Shown: piece after piece, positions 13,218-25,555 of the stretch
Position numbering within the stretch: position 1 is the first letter of the stretch
How the letters are laid out: each line of letters begins with the position of its first letter
Assembly (NCBI GenBank): GCA_037043015.1
Contig: CM073323.1
Span: forward strand, 15,021,258 to 15,085,257
Direction: 5' to 3'
Source: Bryum argenteum
Lineage: Eukaryota; Streptophyta; Bryopsida; Bryales; Bryaceae
Length of the DNA: 64,000 bases
Notes under the pieces: model-generated
What the model saw: the letters and a program-made list of their open reading frames with translations, nothing else
Told to the model about the DNA's origin: nothing
The model's database searches: none
Position numbers and translations under genes: made by a program

Positions 13218-13800
13218 CCCTTAATTGTCACCGGTGACCAAACTGGTCACCAAGCTCATTGTTTTTGCTTTTGGGGTCCGACACAGTGGTAGGGTGCAAA
13301 TCTTGTCCAAAGGCACCCCTATTCTTTTGTTTTTCCGAATCCAATGCTCCTTCCCGATCGCCTTCTTGAGGTTTGTGTGATTCGCGCGCAATTGTAGGGG
13401 CCACGTGATCCCATGGTCAATGCTCTTTGACTTGGCCTTTCTTTTTATTTTTTTGACGATTTTTTTTCAAAATAATAAAAAATCTTGATCTTTATCCCTA
13501 TACCATGCTCTATGATGCCAATTTTCAGAAAAAATGACCCAAGGGGGAAAAACCAAAAAAGCAATATGATATTTCTCACTCATGATGAGCAACCAAAACA
13601 TTTTTTTCTCAACGGTGCCATTTTTTGAGATTATACCCGATGTGATCAATCTTTTTTGCATTGGTCACATCACCAAGTTACCTTGATAACCACCGTTTCC
13701 GATTCTCAAAATTGTTTTACCTTAGTGCAGGAATAAGGCCAGAAGACAATGAGGTTGCATTTCTCTCCAATTTGTGGAAAACAAGGATGTCAATTAAGGG
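13218..13800. mobile_element. piggyBac-like TTAA element (583 bp)
   Basis: TTAA at 13214-13217 and 13801-13804. The left end CCCTTAATTGTCACC and the inverted right end CCCTTAATTGACATC agree over the first ten bases and some beyond. A perfect hairpin, GGTGACCA-AAC-TGGTCACC (13233-13251), follows the left end. There is no coding capacity. It lies between the 3' ends of RPS23 and the CCCH gene. Confidence 0.75.
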
Positions 13801-14177
13801 TTAAAGCAATCTGATGACGGTCCTAAGTTACAGTACTGCTGTTATTTGTTGAGACTACCAGGCCCCTGCTGTGCTTCATGAAGTCAACAAGAGTGAATGT
13901 AACCAATGAATGTCCTTTCAGGTTTACCAATAACTCGAACCAGTTCTAGAAAAAGCAGGACTCCTGAAAACAATTTCACTCCCTACGAGCTAAGAAACAA
14001 ATGATTCTGTTTGTAATGACCACTGCCCTGAGGGTGATATCCTGTCCAGGGAACGTTATTTCTAATAGATTATTTGCAGGGAGAAAAAAGCCCCGTTTGT
14101 GGCGACTGTCGTCATACCTGAAGCTAAAGAAAGAATCATGATTCCAAAATCTAATGTTGTTCGGGTTGCCCGCTAGT

Positions 14178-17100
14178 TTACATCGCTGCTGCCGTGACGG
14201 GAGGTACGTCGGTACCTGGAGGTAGTGGGGTGGTTTCTTGGCTTTCAGCAACACTTGTTGGATGATTATTATTTTCATAAGAAGTCGAAATTCCTTCTCG
14301 AACAGCTTCAACAGCCCTCGCAATAATCTCTTGTGGAGGGGGATGATCATACTTACATGTCAGTCCGAACTTGCATGCACCTGTCTTCATGTAATAAGTG
14401 CAAGGTGCCTCACCCTAACAACATCAACAAACAACACAGCACACATAGAAGTAAATATGATTGACATAGTAAAAGCACGACTCGAGTTTCCGATTGAATA
14501 ACTGAATTCCGTTTCCTCCAAGGCAATTGCGAAACACAATAGAAAGGTTGCGATACACAAGTGAAAGCCTGAGAACAGAGTAATTATATCAATAACTCGA
14601 ATTTGAAATGCCAGACCTGCTTACCTCTCTTCTAGGAAGGCCTGCAAGACTCAACTTCACTGCTCCTGTTTGATTTTTGGTCGGTTTAGGAATGCCCGTT
14701 GGAATGCGGTCAGGTGGGTGATGGAATTTGCAAGTAGCTCCAAAACTGCATTCTCCAGTTTTGATATAAAACTGCATAACAACACAATCAGATCAGTTTG
14801 TCAAAAGAACAAATTCAATCAAGGGAGTAGATGTCCTTTTTTTATAAGCTCACGGAGAAATGTTAAAATCCTTCAACAACATGGAAAGTGGAGATTCAAA
14901 GTGGACACGATTATTAAACATTGCGCCCCTTCCAGCTTATTCGTATGCAGTCCATTTTCACGGTGTAAGCTACGTCAATCATTTTATCTCTGAAGAAAAA
15001 TGATGATGTTCTTGAATGTGTTGTCAAAAAGTTCATTGCGTGTAATAACGCCCGTCTACATACTAAATTGGATCAGCTTGAGAAGGAATGATTTCATCAT
15101 CTCTGATTTAGCATGTAGTTGTGCAATTTTGAATAATTCGAGACTCACAAATCATTCTCTGAGTTAGGTAGATAAAAAGGTTGGTGAGGAACATACAGTA
15201 CAGTCTGGTTCCCCAGGTCGTTGTGGATGAGGCAAGCCTGACAGAGGCGCAACATAAACTGCTCCTTGATGATAGGCTTGCGCTGCTGCATAGGCATACT
15301 CTTGAGAATTTTGAGCAGCGGTGTAAGAAGCGTATTCGGCAGTAGTAGGTTGTCCAGATGCATCGATGGCATAGGTAGTAGTGGCATATTGTTGTTCAGA
15401 CCTGGGCTGTTGTCCTGGCTGTTCAGTAGCGTAGACGTACTCAGTTCCATTCTGCGACGTTTGTTGCGTTGCATAAACGTACTCGGGTTGAGCTTGAGGT
15501 TGTTGACCGGCTGGATATCCATATTCAACAGTTGCAGGCGCAGCTTGACCGGGTGGAAAAGTTCCAGGTGGGTAGGTTTGGGCATTCGCTCCTTGGGACT
15601 GCGAGGGTGTACTGGGAGGATATGCTTGCGCGGTCATCGATTGGGATGGTGTACCTGGAGGATATGTTGTTGGCGTGGTGCCAGGAGGACATGTTTGTTG
15701 CGTCGTTCCTGGCGGATATGTTTGTATCGTTGTTCCTTGTTGTTGGAAGGTGGTTCCGATGGGGTAGGATTGCGCCTGAGGAAATACTTGGGCAGTTGTT
15801 CCCTGAGCGTATTGTTGCACGATAGTTCCTTGAGGATAGGCCTGAGTCGGCGTTCCTGGTGGATACACTTGCCCTTGAGAGTAAGCTTGCGTTGGAGTTC
15901 CAGGATGATATGTCTGCCCAGTAGCTCCTTGAATGTAACCTTGCGTGGTGGCTCCACTAGGATACACTTGCATCGTCGTTCCAGAAGGATACACATATTC
16001 CACCGTTTGCATCACTTGCTGACCTGAATATGAAGCTTTTGGTTGAGTGGCATATTGTGGAGCAGGTGTGGTGTAAGTTGCAGTTACAGGATACGCAGTC
16101 GCTGTACCTGGAAACGCCGACGCCGCTGCTGTATATGCAGGTGTGGAACTCTGATACGTTGTGGTTGTGGGATATGCATACTGTTGACCGTCCTGCCATT
16201 TTCAACAGTTTTCGATGATAAGAACTTGATACATGCCGAGAATATCTTCTGGTACAAGATTATTGTACAAGCTACGATTGTGGATACATCCCAAGCAGCT
16301 CGTGACATGAAGCTAAATGATGAGCGCAAATTAATATGTCAAGAAATTAGTTTGATGGTGATTAGAGTTAACCACCTGCTGCACCATTTGATACTGCACA
16401 TTAGGTTGTTGTTGAGATTGGACGTAAACTGCTTGTTGTGGCTGAAGAGTTGCTCCAGTTCTACCTCCAGCTGCATCAAAAGTATAGAAAATCTCCTTAA
16501 AAGCCTTCCTCTAAATTTGAATCGAACAGCAAAAAATCAATTTTTAAAGGGACTAACTTTAACCTCTAGAGCTGTAGAAATTTCAACTATTGCAAAATGA
16601 TTGTGAATCATAAGATACCATGCTAAAAATAGGTTATAAATGTCTCTACTTACAAAAGTCATAAACTTTCAGTACAGAACTCCCTGTCACGTATTGTGCA
16701 CATGTCATTGATGCACTAAACTAAATTGGTATATTTTTATATTTATATATAGTGCATTTAAATGGTAATTTGATACAGAAAAAGATAAGACAATTTTTTT
16801 CGTCAAATCGTAGTAACATCACCGAAAGATACATACACAACGATTCAAACATATTTTGGATGGAATTCAACTCTAATCTAAAATTGGTAGATTACTGAAG
16901 ATAAGTGTTGAGATACATAGAGGAAACTAAAATTAAAGGGAAATTTTCAGTGGTGAAGCAAATAGTAGGTGGGTAACATAAGAATACGAGTAGTTCCATC
17001 AGGCAATGAGACAAGACTTGTTGCATATTACTTTCACAAGAAACAAGAAACAAACAAGAAACACGAGTTCAATAGGTTGTAATGTGTTGGTTTAACGATT

Positions 17101-20100
17101 TGGGAATAATAACAGATCCTCAAGTAGAATTCTATGTAGTTACTGGAAAAATGTATTCTACAAAAAATTGAGATGCTTCATTAGAGCTTTTAGGAGAGCA
17201 ATTTTTACCGGCCAATAAAATTTCTGGATGATTATAACGGCATGCTGTACCATACTTACAACTGGTTCACCCCACATTTCATTTACGTTAGACTTCGTCT
17301 TATTCATACATACATGGACAAAAATGTTCAATAACAAAACAAAAGCACACACGCTAGAAAAAGACGCACCTTCCAGTTTTGCCATAAAATACACAATTGC
17401 CCTCACCCTGCACGTCACAAGCACAAGCACACACAGATTGTTGAGGTCCAAGAGCCTGAGCTCATCTTGGCCATTGAAGGTGCCAAAAGCTACAAAAAGA
17501 GAACAGGAAAGGGGCAATCATTAAGGCTAGGGCGCAAACAGGGAATTCCAGACCTTTGAGGTTTTATTTTTGTTGCCATCTACATCAGAGAAGAGTAAGT
17601 TTTCACAACTGCTAAAATAAAGCATGCTCATAGATCAAGCAAACAATCACTAAATTTCAGATCGTGTTATCTCATTTGTTGGTTTTTATTACTGTTTCGT
17701 GTCTCCATGCAAAACTGCTGGGTGCTGTCAGAAATGATGTGATGTCATGCACTTACAGGTCTCAAAGGCAGTCCTCTTGAATTGAATGCGCTTGCTGGCT
17801 GAACAGGCATTGCAGCAGCTTCAGAAGCTTGTTCCTCGGCATTTTTAGCCTCAAGCTTCTCAATTGGATGATTGAATCTGCACTTTGTTCCATACTTACA
17901 TTCTCCTGTTTTCATAAAATACTGCACATGTACATAGAACAAATATTACTAAAAGAGCTTTCTGATCACAGCTAACTCATAACTTACACAAGTGTTTGTG
18001 GAAGTGCTATGAATGCACGAACGAAAGTGTTAACTAGAGACTGCAGTTCTGCAAATAGCTACGCTAATTTTTTCACAGTACAAAGCAGATTGATAAATCC
18101 AAATAAGGCATAATGTATATTCCTACACAATTTCAATTAAACTTCAGAGAGAAGAACCAATCTCAAACAAATATCTCAGGTGCTGACTGCAACAACCAAG
18201 TAGCGGCTATAGCTTAGTGCATGTGGAACTTGGTGCATGCACTATATAGATATCTTCAACCATCAGATTGACGCAGATCCTCATTTACCAATTGCGGTTG
18301 GAACCACAATCATTCAAAAGAATTGCGAAGAGATTTCGGACCAGTAAAATGCTTTTCTCGTTGCAACGAATTGAAGAGCTAACCTCACCAGCATCAATCT
18401 ATAGCTAACTGAAAATTACAACTGCCTGTTGAATCCAGTGCGAGCACGAAGGTCTGTCAACTTCCAGCTTCTGTAGCTAAACACCACTAAAATTGGTTCT
18501 TGCGATGAGGACTTTTTTCTCATAGCTACACTGTTGATGAATTCCCAATTCCATATAGTTTCAAGTGAAAAATACTTCATATCCAATGTTTGAGTATTCA
18601 GAATATTCGAAACTTACAGCACAGTCTGGCTCTGTTGGTCTTTGAGGTAATGTAGCTGGATCTATAGCTGTTCCGACAACTGTTGCCTATTTGAATCCGA
18701 GATGAAATGAGAATTTGTTAGAATCCATTTTGAGTCTAAGTCTTGATGATCTAACTATTTGCAGTAAAAGCATTCTTGCTGTCTATAAACTGATATTTTG
18801 AAGATGCCATGGTCAAATTGATATGGGAAAAGAAGAAGCCACTCTGTTGCTAGGATTCATAACAAACTTGCGAACTGTGCAATATAGCCAGGCAGTTCAC
18901 TGACAGCCTCTCTAAGAGGTTCATCAACAAATCCGCATGGACTCACCTCCTTCCAATTCGGAATTCCACCAAGAGGAACCCATGCCGGATGATCAAACCG
19001 ACATGAACTGCCAAAACTGCATAAGCGCGTTGTCATGTAATAAGCACACATTTTCTCTCCAGGCCTTTGTGGATATTCTGTTGACTCCCCAACACTGTCC
19101 ACCCAAAGCTTCTCATCAGGTCCATAATACCACCACTAAGACTCCTTATACACAAACAAGGTATCTCAATTGTATACATGCTTGATGAAAATACTATATT
19201 GCAAAGGAATGAGGTATAGGTCAAATCATACAAATTGTAGTAGGTGGTGCGGAACATCAAGAGTAGCAAGACATAGCGTAGTTATACACGTAGGTGCCAT
19301 CCAACATAGTAACATTTGCATTCACAACAATGTCAAACGGTTAGATTGAGGTATAATAATGCGTTTCTAAACATAGAGAACTTTACTACTCAATGAAGCA
19401 TACCAACAAGCATCACATGTTTACAATTCATTCAAAAAAATTACTCAAATCCAAAAGAAATGTGAACAAGATCATAAGGAATTCACCAACTTACTTACTT
19501 TTGTTTCAAATAACAACATAAACACTATATAAAATATTCTACACAAATATCATAGTTCTCAAATGGTAACACATTTCACTCTAGAATCTAATGAGGGGTA
19601 AATCAAATGAATCCAAGGACATACACAATCTTTCTTTCAAGGAAAAAAAAGAAGTGAGCTCCTAGAGTATAGATCTAAGTTTTTCTCCTAAATTTTTATG
19701 TTGGATTCACCTTAAGCATCAAGATATGAATCACTCCCAAGAGACATAGGAAGTTAGATTCAAAATACTTAGAAAAAATACAAAATCTTGAGATTTTTAA
19801 ATTTTTTGAAATACAATGATAGTATTTTTGGAAAAATATATAGCCTTTGTAAACATATAATTTAACAAGTTTGTTCAAAGATTCAAGAGGGTATCTAATG
19901 CACTCTCCATTTCACTTTGTTCTTCACTGTGTAAAACTATAACATAGATGTATTGCTAAAAATACAGTAATCATATATAATTAATAAATTCTAATTACAC
20001 GATAAATAAAGACTTTGGTGAAATACTGATCATATTAGTTTTGTCAATGTGCACTAACAGTGCCTTGAGTAATGTATAATTACTCAAATCTAGGTGTGTA

Positions 20101-21520
20101 AACTTACTAGTCTTATCGAAGAGAGTAACATCTCATTTGCAAAGAAAATGCTCGATCTCGCAACGCCTCTATAGTCTCAATGAAGTGATGAATTAAACAT
20201 TGGAAGTTTTAAGTAGATATAATTAAATTATTTTAAATTTATTCCCCATACAGGATATAGATAGTATCTATATGTATTCCACTGTACTGAGAATATGAAC
20301 TAGATCAAGTCCTCTACACAAGAACTCTATTTTTGAATACAAATAAATTACTATTTGTAGTAGGTAATTGTATTGTAGTTGTATTGTAGACTCAGTAAGA
20401 TTTACGATCAAATAGAATTCTGAAAAAAACACTACTGGGAAATAAGTGAAGCCCGGATATCCTATGATATGAGTTTCAACAGCTATGAGTACAAGCACAT
20501 AATAAGTTATGCTGTAACTACAAGCTGGTACAAATTTGATGTACTTTGACCATGGAAGGAGCTAAGTAGACTGAAGAAACTACTGTCGTAAAGGAGAGAC
20601 GGAAACAAAAAAGAAAATTCTTAGAAGTAAAAGGAATCGCTCATTATGAAAAACTGCTTCAAAGCATGGAAGAAGTCGAGCAACAACAAGTTGTTAGTAT
20701 CTCTCGAATTGCGAAACAAAGAAAGGAATTCAAACGACAATGAGCATGTAGAGCCACACTCGTAGATGTGATCGTCCAAACGAAATGATTTCTTTACTTG
20801 AAAAAATCGGTTATGCTTTGGTCAGTAACAATTCCTCCTACAGCATCACACTTTTGTGTCATCCAGTTCTCAAGGACATGCGATGAAATACCGATAATCG
20901 ACATTAATGGACAGATATTGACTCCGTATGTGAAGGAAACCATCAAGGAATATGTAAAGTAAATTGTCCAAAATCAATGTATAAGCAACGCGCATTGTAC
21001 CTTTCTAACGCATCAGTAAGCAACCTTTAAAGGCGATACTTAACAGCAAACAGGCATTGACTACAGGAACAGAACTTTCTCAATTTTTTCCAACTCCCCG
21101 AGTAACTAACATAAATTTTGATTACTTAAAGTCTGCAATTGAACACACATCTTACCGAATCGTGCAATTGCTTACCACGAGCATGACTACAACGCATTGG
21201 CGATCCGATCGACAGGATCAAACATGAAGAATCAGGTGTTGCACGACATTGCCATCATCGAAGCAGAAATTGGCAGGGAGAGATTGTGTACCTTCTTCAG
21301 CAGCGCGTTTTGCAGCAGCATCACCATTTTGCTCTGCTGCTGCATTAGCCGCCGCACCAGGTGGGGGCGGCGGCACGGAACCGCCATATTGCACAGGAAC
21401 AGACGTAGCATAAGCGGTTGTGCTCTGCTGCGGCATCTGATGCGTATAATACTCATACTGCACAACACCATGTGGTGGAGTGGCCATGGCGTACACTACT
21501 TGCTGATTAGCGGTCGCCAT
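14178..21520 (-). CDS. five-finger CCCH zinc-finger protein, ZFN/HUA1 type
   Basis: Exons read on the minus strand: 21520-21292 (start [12 protein letters not shown]), 19135-18947, 18686-18618, 17921-17757, 17407-17370, 17261-17209, 16470-16376, 16192-15197, 14771-14625 and 14414-14178 (stop). All joins from exon 2 onward keep frame. The join of exon 1 to exon 2 across a 2.1-kb intron does not fit in phase, so a small exon is probably missing. Five C-x8-C-x5-C-x3-H fingers are seen: [40 protein letters not shown] and [10 protein letters not shown] (first half of each). Members of this plant family bind RNA or single-stranded nucleic acid and act in mRNA control. The unusual part is the 332-codon exon between fingers 3 and 4, rich in YPPGT-type repeats; related proteins have, as I recall, a much shorter linker. 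Exon 1 has a run of six prolines followed by alanine-rich sequence. Confidence 0.85.
15300..16010 (-). repeat. coding YPPGT-type degenerate repeat in the CCCH gene
   Basis: Exon 8 of the CCCH gene encodes at least a dozen imperfect copies of a Tyr-Pro-Pro-Gly-Thr unit with Q/T/A spacers, such as [15 protein letters not shown] and [11 protein letters not shown], followed by tyrosine-rich EYVYATQQ and EYVYATEQ copies. The DNA repeats at about 45 bp with drift. The protein region is predicted to be disordered, low in charge and rich in Gln, Tyr and Pro. Confidence 0.85.
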
Positions 21521-22104
21521 GGAAAACAATTTTGAAGCAGTAATAATTCGAAGAGGAAACGAGAAATCGAAAATAAAACGACAATTCGTGTTCGGAGTCG
21601 CCTTCTTGGTGGACATGCCTGGTCATGGTCATCGCGCCTCAGCCGCCGTTCTGCGGTCGCACATAATTCATCATGACATCGTGCCACGCACCGGTTCGAC
21701 CGCTGGTCGGCGTCTCTTTGTCCACCCTTTGCAACCAACCCCCTCTGTTCCTGTGTCATGCACAAAAGGTGACTTCGCATCACGCTTTTAAAACTCTATA
21801 CCACTAATTTCGTTTTACACTGTTCAGAATACAAGCGCATTGTTTCGATACTTCGGCGAGTGTGAAGAGGATGAAATTGCACGGCAAAAGTCTGCGTGTG
21901 CATTTTGCTTTTCGTCCTGCAGCACTGTATTATCCACGACTGTTAGACAATCTGTGTTAGAAAGGACAGTGTAAGTGCTCTTAGAGCATGTGGTGACAAT
22001 GCGGCCTTTTTGCCGCGGAGATTAAAAGCGTGCGGCAGAAATGCGCATGTTTCTGTGACCCCCGTGTATAAGTCTCTCAGACTGGAACCAATTTTCAGGA
22101 TAAA
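21521..22104. promoter_or_regulatory. divergent promoter region, CCCH gene and DUF819 gene
   Basis: The start codons of two head-to-head genes lie 584 bp apart. The spacer therefore holds both 5' leaders and promoters. I see no clear TATA box or telo-box that I would call. Confidence 0.6.
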
Positions 22105-25100
22105 ATGGCAAGCATTGGAGGTTGCAAGGCGCCGGTGGCAAATTCCTGTCACTCGCTGCGCACGCTGAGCGCAATGAGGACACATTTACAAAGCGCGCAA
22201 GGTTTGAGCAGTGCTTTTGTTCGTCCTTTGAGGCGCTTATCCAGTTCGGGCGTTGATACCAGAGGAAAAAGCTCTACGGCGTTGCGAGGGAGGATAACTA
22301 TGTCCCTGGTAGCACCGGAGTCCGGGCGTATGCTGTTTTGTACATTGGCGGCCTGTGCAGCTTCGGCGCAGGTAAATTTCCAGGGCGCTCTTCGTTTGAG
22401 GATTATCTTTTGGTCGGAGCTGCACGTTCTATTGATAACTCTCAAAGGCGTCATTGCAATCTACTAATTTGCGTAGCAGTAAGTGCGAGTACGTTCTGAA
22501 AATCGTTGTGCGGCAGGCTTCGTTCTTTTCTCAAGCTCAGTCAGTTGTGTTCGCAGGTATTGGAGTCGAGAACGAAGTTTGGATCTCAAATCTCTGCGCC
22601 TCTGTTAGCCATGGGCAGTGGTGTGCTCCTCTCTTCTTGCGGCATTATTCCTCCCTCAGCTCCTGCTTACGACTTGGTACTACCTAACTTTCTGGAGCAA
22701 ATCCAATTTGTGTGCCTCGGGCTTCGTAAGAGTCGATCTTCTCAAAAGGAATTGATGTTTGGTCCTCCACCTCGAAATTGGCTTGTTTGTGTACTGATTG
22801 CTGTTGTCCTTCTTCAGTGCTCACATAAGTAGTGAATCTTGCAATGCCGACTTTGATGCGACCTTTAAGAGTCTCACAATTTGATAGCAATTTCTCCACG
22901 CGTCTAGGTTTATTAGAGAAGAAGAATTTGATGACTGACCGGGCAGTACACAGGCAGGTGCTAGCACTGGGGATGCCAATGGCAGTTGCAATGTGCTTAC
23001 TTGAGACCGACATTACGCGAGCATTTACAGATGCAGGTACGCTGTACAATGTTGCCACATTTCTCTAGAAATGTGCTTAAGGACGTGCTCACAGATCACT
23101 TGTTTCGAGTAGTCATGCTCTTAATGCTCAAAATCTCCTGTGCGAGTTGTTATATTCTCACAGGAAGCTCAGAAATGTGGTGAGTTATGGTTATCGTTAC
23201 TGAAGAATGGGCTGCTTGAATGTATATCAGGCGCAACTTTGAAAGCGTTCTGGTTCGGTGCTCTTGGAACAGTTCTCGGCACACTGGTTGCTTTTAAGGC
23301 TTTGGGAGGCTTGCTAGGCCCAGAGGGCTATAAGGTAGACGTTTTATTCTGAATATCTGCTAGAATCAATTTCGGCGATATGGTATGTGCTTGCAGGATA
23401 TACTATTTCCTAAGGTTGAATACGCTAAGCTTGCGAAGGCAAAGGTCTGCGTGATAGAATCACCCGTGTCGGCGTACTTTTTTCTAAACCAATTGAGCAA
23501 ATTTTTGATTGTCACCAGATTGCTTCATCTCTATGTGCTTCTTACATAGGTGGAAGTGTGAACTACGCCGCCACTTCTCAGGTACCATGAAGATAGATGG
23601 GTATTTTAAATTACAATGTCAGCTTTATTATACACAACTTTGCGCTGATGGCGCCCTTGTTGCAAAAACTGGTGGCTAACTGAGATTGTTTGCTGCGTGT
23701 TCTTAAATGCAGGTGTTTGGAATATCGCCTAGTCTATTGGCAGCAGGCATGGCAGCTGATAATCTTGCCATGGCTGTGTATTTTGGTGTCATATTTTCTA
23801 TACCGGCAGGAGGACAAGAGCTCATCACTGACATTTCCAATGGTAACTAAATTATTCCATATTCTTTGTTAATTAAGTTCCCATATCCATTTCACTAGCC
23901 TTGAAGGTTTTAGATTCTTATTTGCTGCTCAATGTCTTTAGGAAATCAATGTATTCTGCCATATCATGCTTTATTTTGCACAACAAAGCAGAACGTCAAC
24001 GAGAGTTAGTGATAGTTATCTCCATTTTATCTCATGCCTTGAGCTTCTGTTAGTCTAAGAAGTTGTATTTTCTAGCCGTTCAGTTCGTGGTGGAGTAACG
24101 CACTATCATCCGCATCTTTGGTGATTCCTAAATTGTCATGAAACAGAGGAAGTTCAAGCGGAACCAGCAGCAAGTCCATCAGTGGAATCGTTGGCTCTTA
24201 CTATGGCTGCTGCTGCAAGCTCATGTATGGTTGGAAATTGGATTGCTGCAGTGCTACCTCCTCAGTTTTCTGGTTAGCTCACATTTCTGACGACCTGTTA
24301 ACTAAAGTAGTCACTGTTTCTTTCAATGACCGTCTCATAGTTGCATGTACAGGAGGAACTTTACCATGATATGAACAGCTATCTAGGGCAGAGTAGTATT
24401 CTGTCATGTTGAGATCTAGGAGTCACCCTGCGTTGTAGTTACAATGCTCATTTATCCAATTGGGACTGCAGCCGCCTTGAAATAACATCCGTGCTGACGA
24501 GCTCATTGATGAAATCCCAGGATCAGGATTGGCTATGATGGCTGTTGTTGCCTCCATATTCTCCGCTCTGGGAGCATTGGCCTCCAACAAGCTGGGAGGG
24601 GAAAGCAATGACAGAAGCACGCCTGTGTTTGCAGGGGCGAATTCATTTGGCGGTGTGCTCATGCTTCTTTTCTTTTCAGTGGTAATTTTGATGACTCCCA
24701 TTCACTAGTTCGAACGTGTCTATCGGGTCCTGTCTAAGATACTGTTGGTAATAGGTTATGTCTGTTTTCTTATAAACTCATAGAAGAAAACTTCACATTG
24801 ACGTATTTGTAGAAACGAGACGCGCTATTCATATGAAACAGTTTAAAGCTCTCTCGGCAATCTTTTGTGTAGGTTGGCGCATCGACACAGGTGAATGAAG
24901 CTTTAGCAGGAGGCTGGCCTCTCTTTGCATTCATCCTCATTCTTCTGTCTGTAAGTGATCATCTCACGTCTTTCAGAGCTCAATAATTAGTATTGCAGAC
25001 ATTAATGGCTGGAATATGTGCCTTTAGAGACTGTAACAAAAACGCAGCGTAATTTGCAAGCAAATATTGATATGTGCCATCTATCAGGTCCATTTGGCAG

Positions 25101-25555
25101 TGACATTGGCTTTTGGCAAATGGCTTCGAATCCCCATGCGCACGGTAATTCTCTAATTCTGTTATACATCCTGTGGCTTCAGCTTTCTTCTCGTATTGCT
25201 ACCTTCTGTAGTTTCTGACAGTCTTTGTTTTATCTTGGCAGCTATTAATTGCGTCAAATGCAAACGTCGGAGGCCCTGCAACTGCTGCAGCCATGGCTAG
25301 TGCGAGGCGTTGGCAAAGTCTTGTAAGTCGGTTCTCTCCTGAACTATGTTCTTTGCTTCATCACACGATTAAGAGTCACTACGACATGAACTATTTTGAT
25401 CTTCTTAACCATGTCGTAATCGTTCAACTCTGTGTGTGTAGGTGAGGCCTGCTTTGCTGGTGGGAACTCTTGGGTACACAATTGGGACAGCAGTCGGTTG
25501 CTTGGTGGGCACACAAATCCTGCAACCCATGCTCCCGGCTTTGCTTCTCTCCTGA
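22105..25555 (+). CDS. DUF819 multi-pass membrane protein, probably plastid
   Basis: Thirteen exons join in frame: 22105-22371, 22557-22676, 22958-23036, 23231-23334, 23397-23444, 23519-23581, 23713-23842, 24147-24272, 24521-24681, 24873-24950, 25088-25144, 25242-25322 and 25442-25555, about 475 residues. The first ~75 residues are rich in Ser, Arg, Ala and Thr and poor in acids, as in a chloroplast transit peptide. The rest has many hydrophobic segments with DUF819 (PF05684) signatures: SAPLLAMGSGVLLSSCGIIP, ASYIGGSVNYAAT, SPSLLAAGMAADNLAMAVYF and ASNANVGGPATAAAMA. DUF819 proteins occur in bacteria and in plant plastids; an ion or solute transport role is suspected but unproven. The IGGSVN and NANVGGPATAA stretches look like the paired half-helix crossover elements of transporters (inference). 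All splice sites are GT-AG. It appears intact. Confidence 0.9.

Noticed and set aside
15266-16027. 253-codon plus-strand open frame
   Set aside because: It is the antisense shadow of the YPPGT-repeat exon of the CCCH gene; the repeat keeps the opposite strand free of stops.
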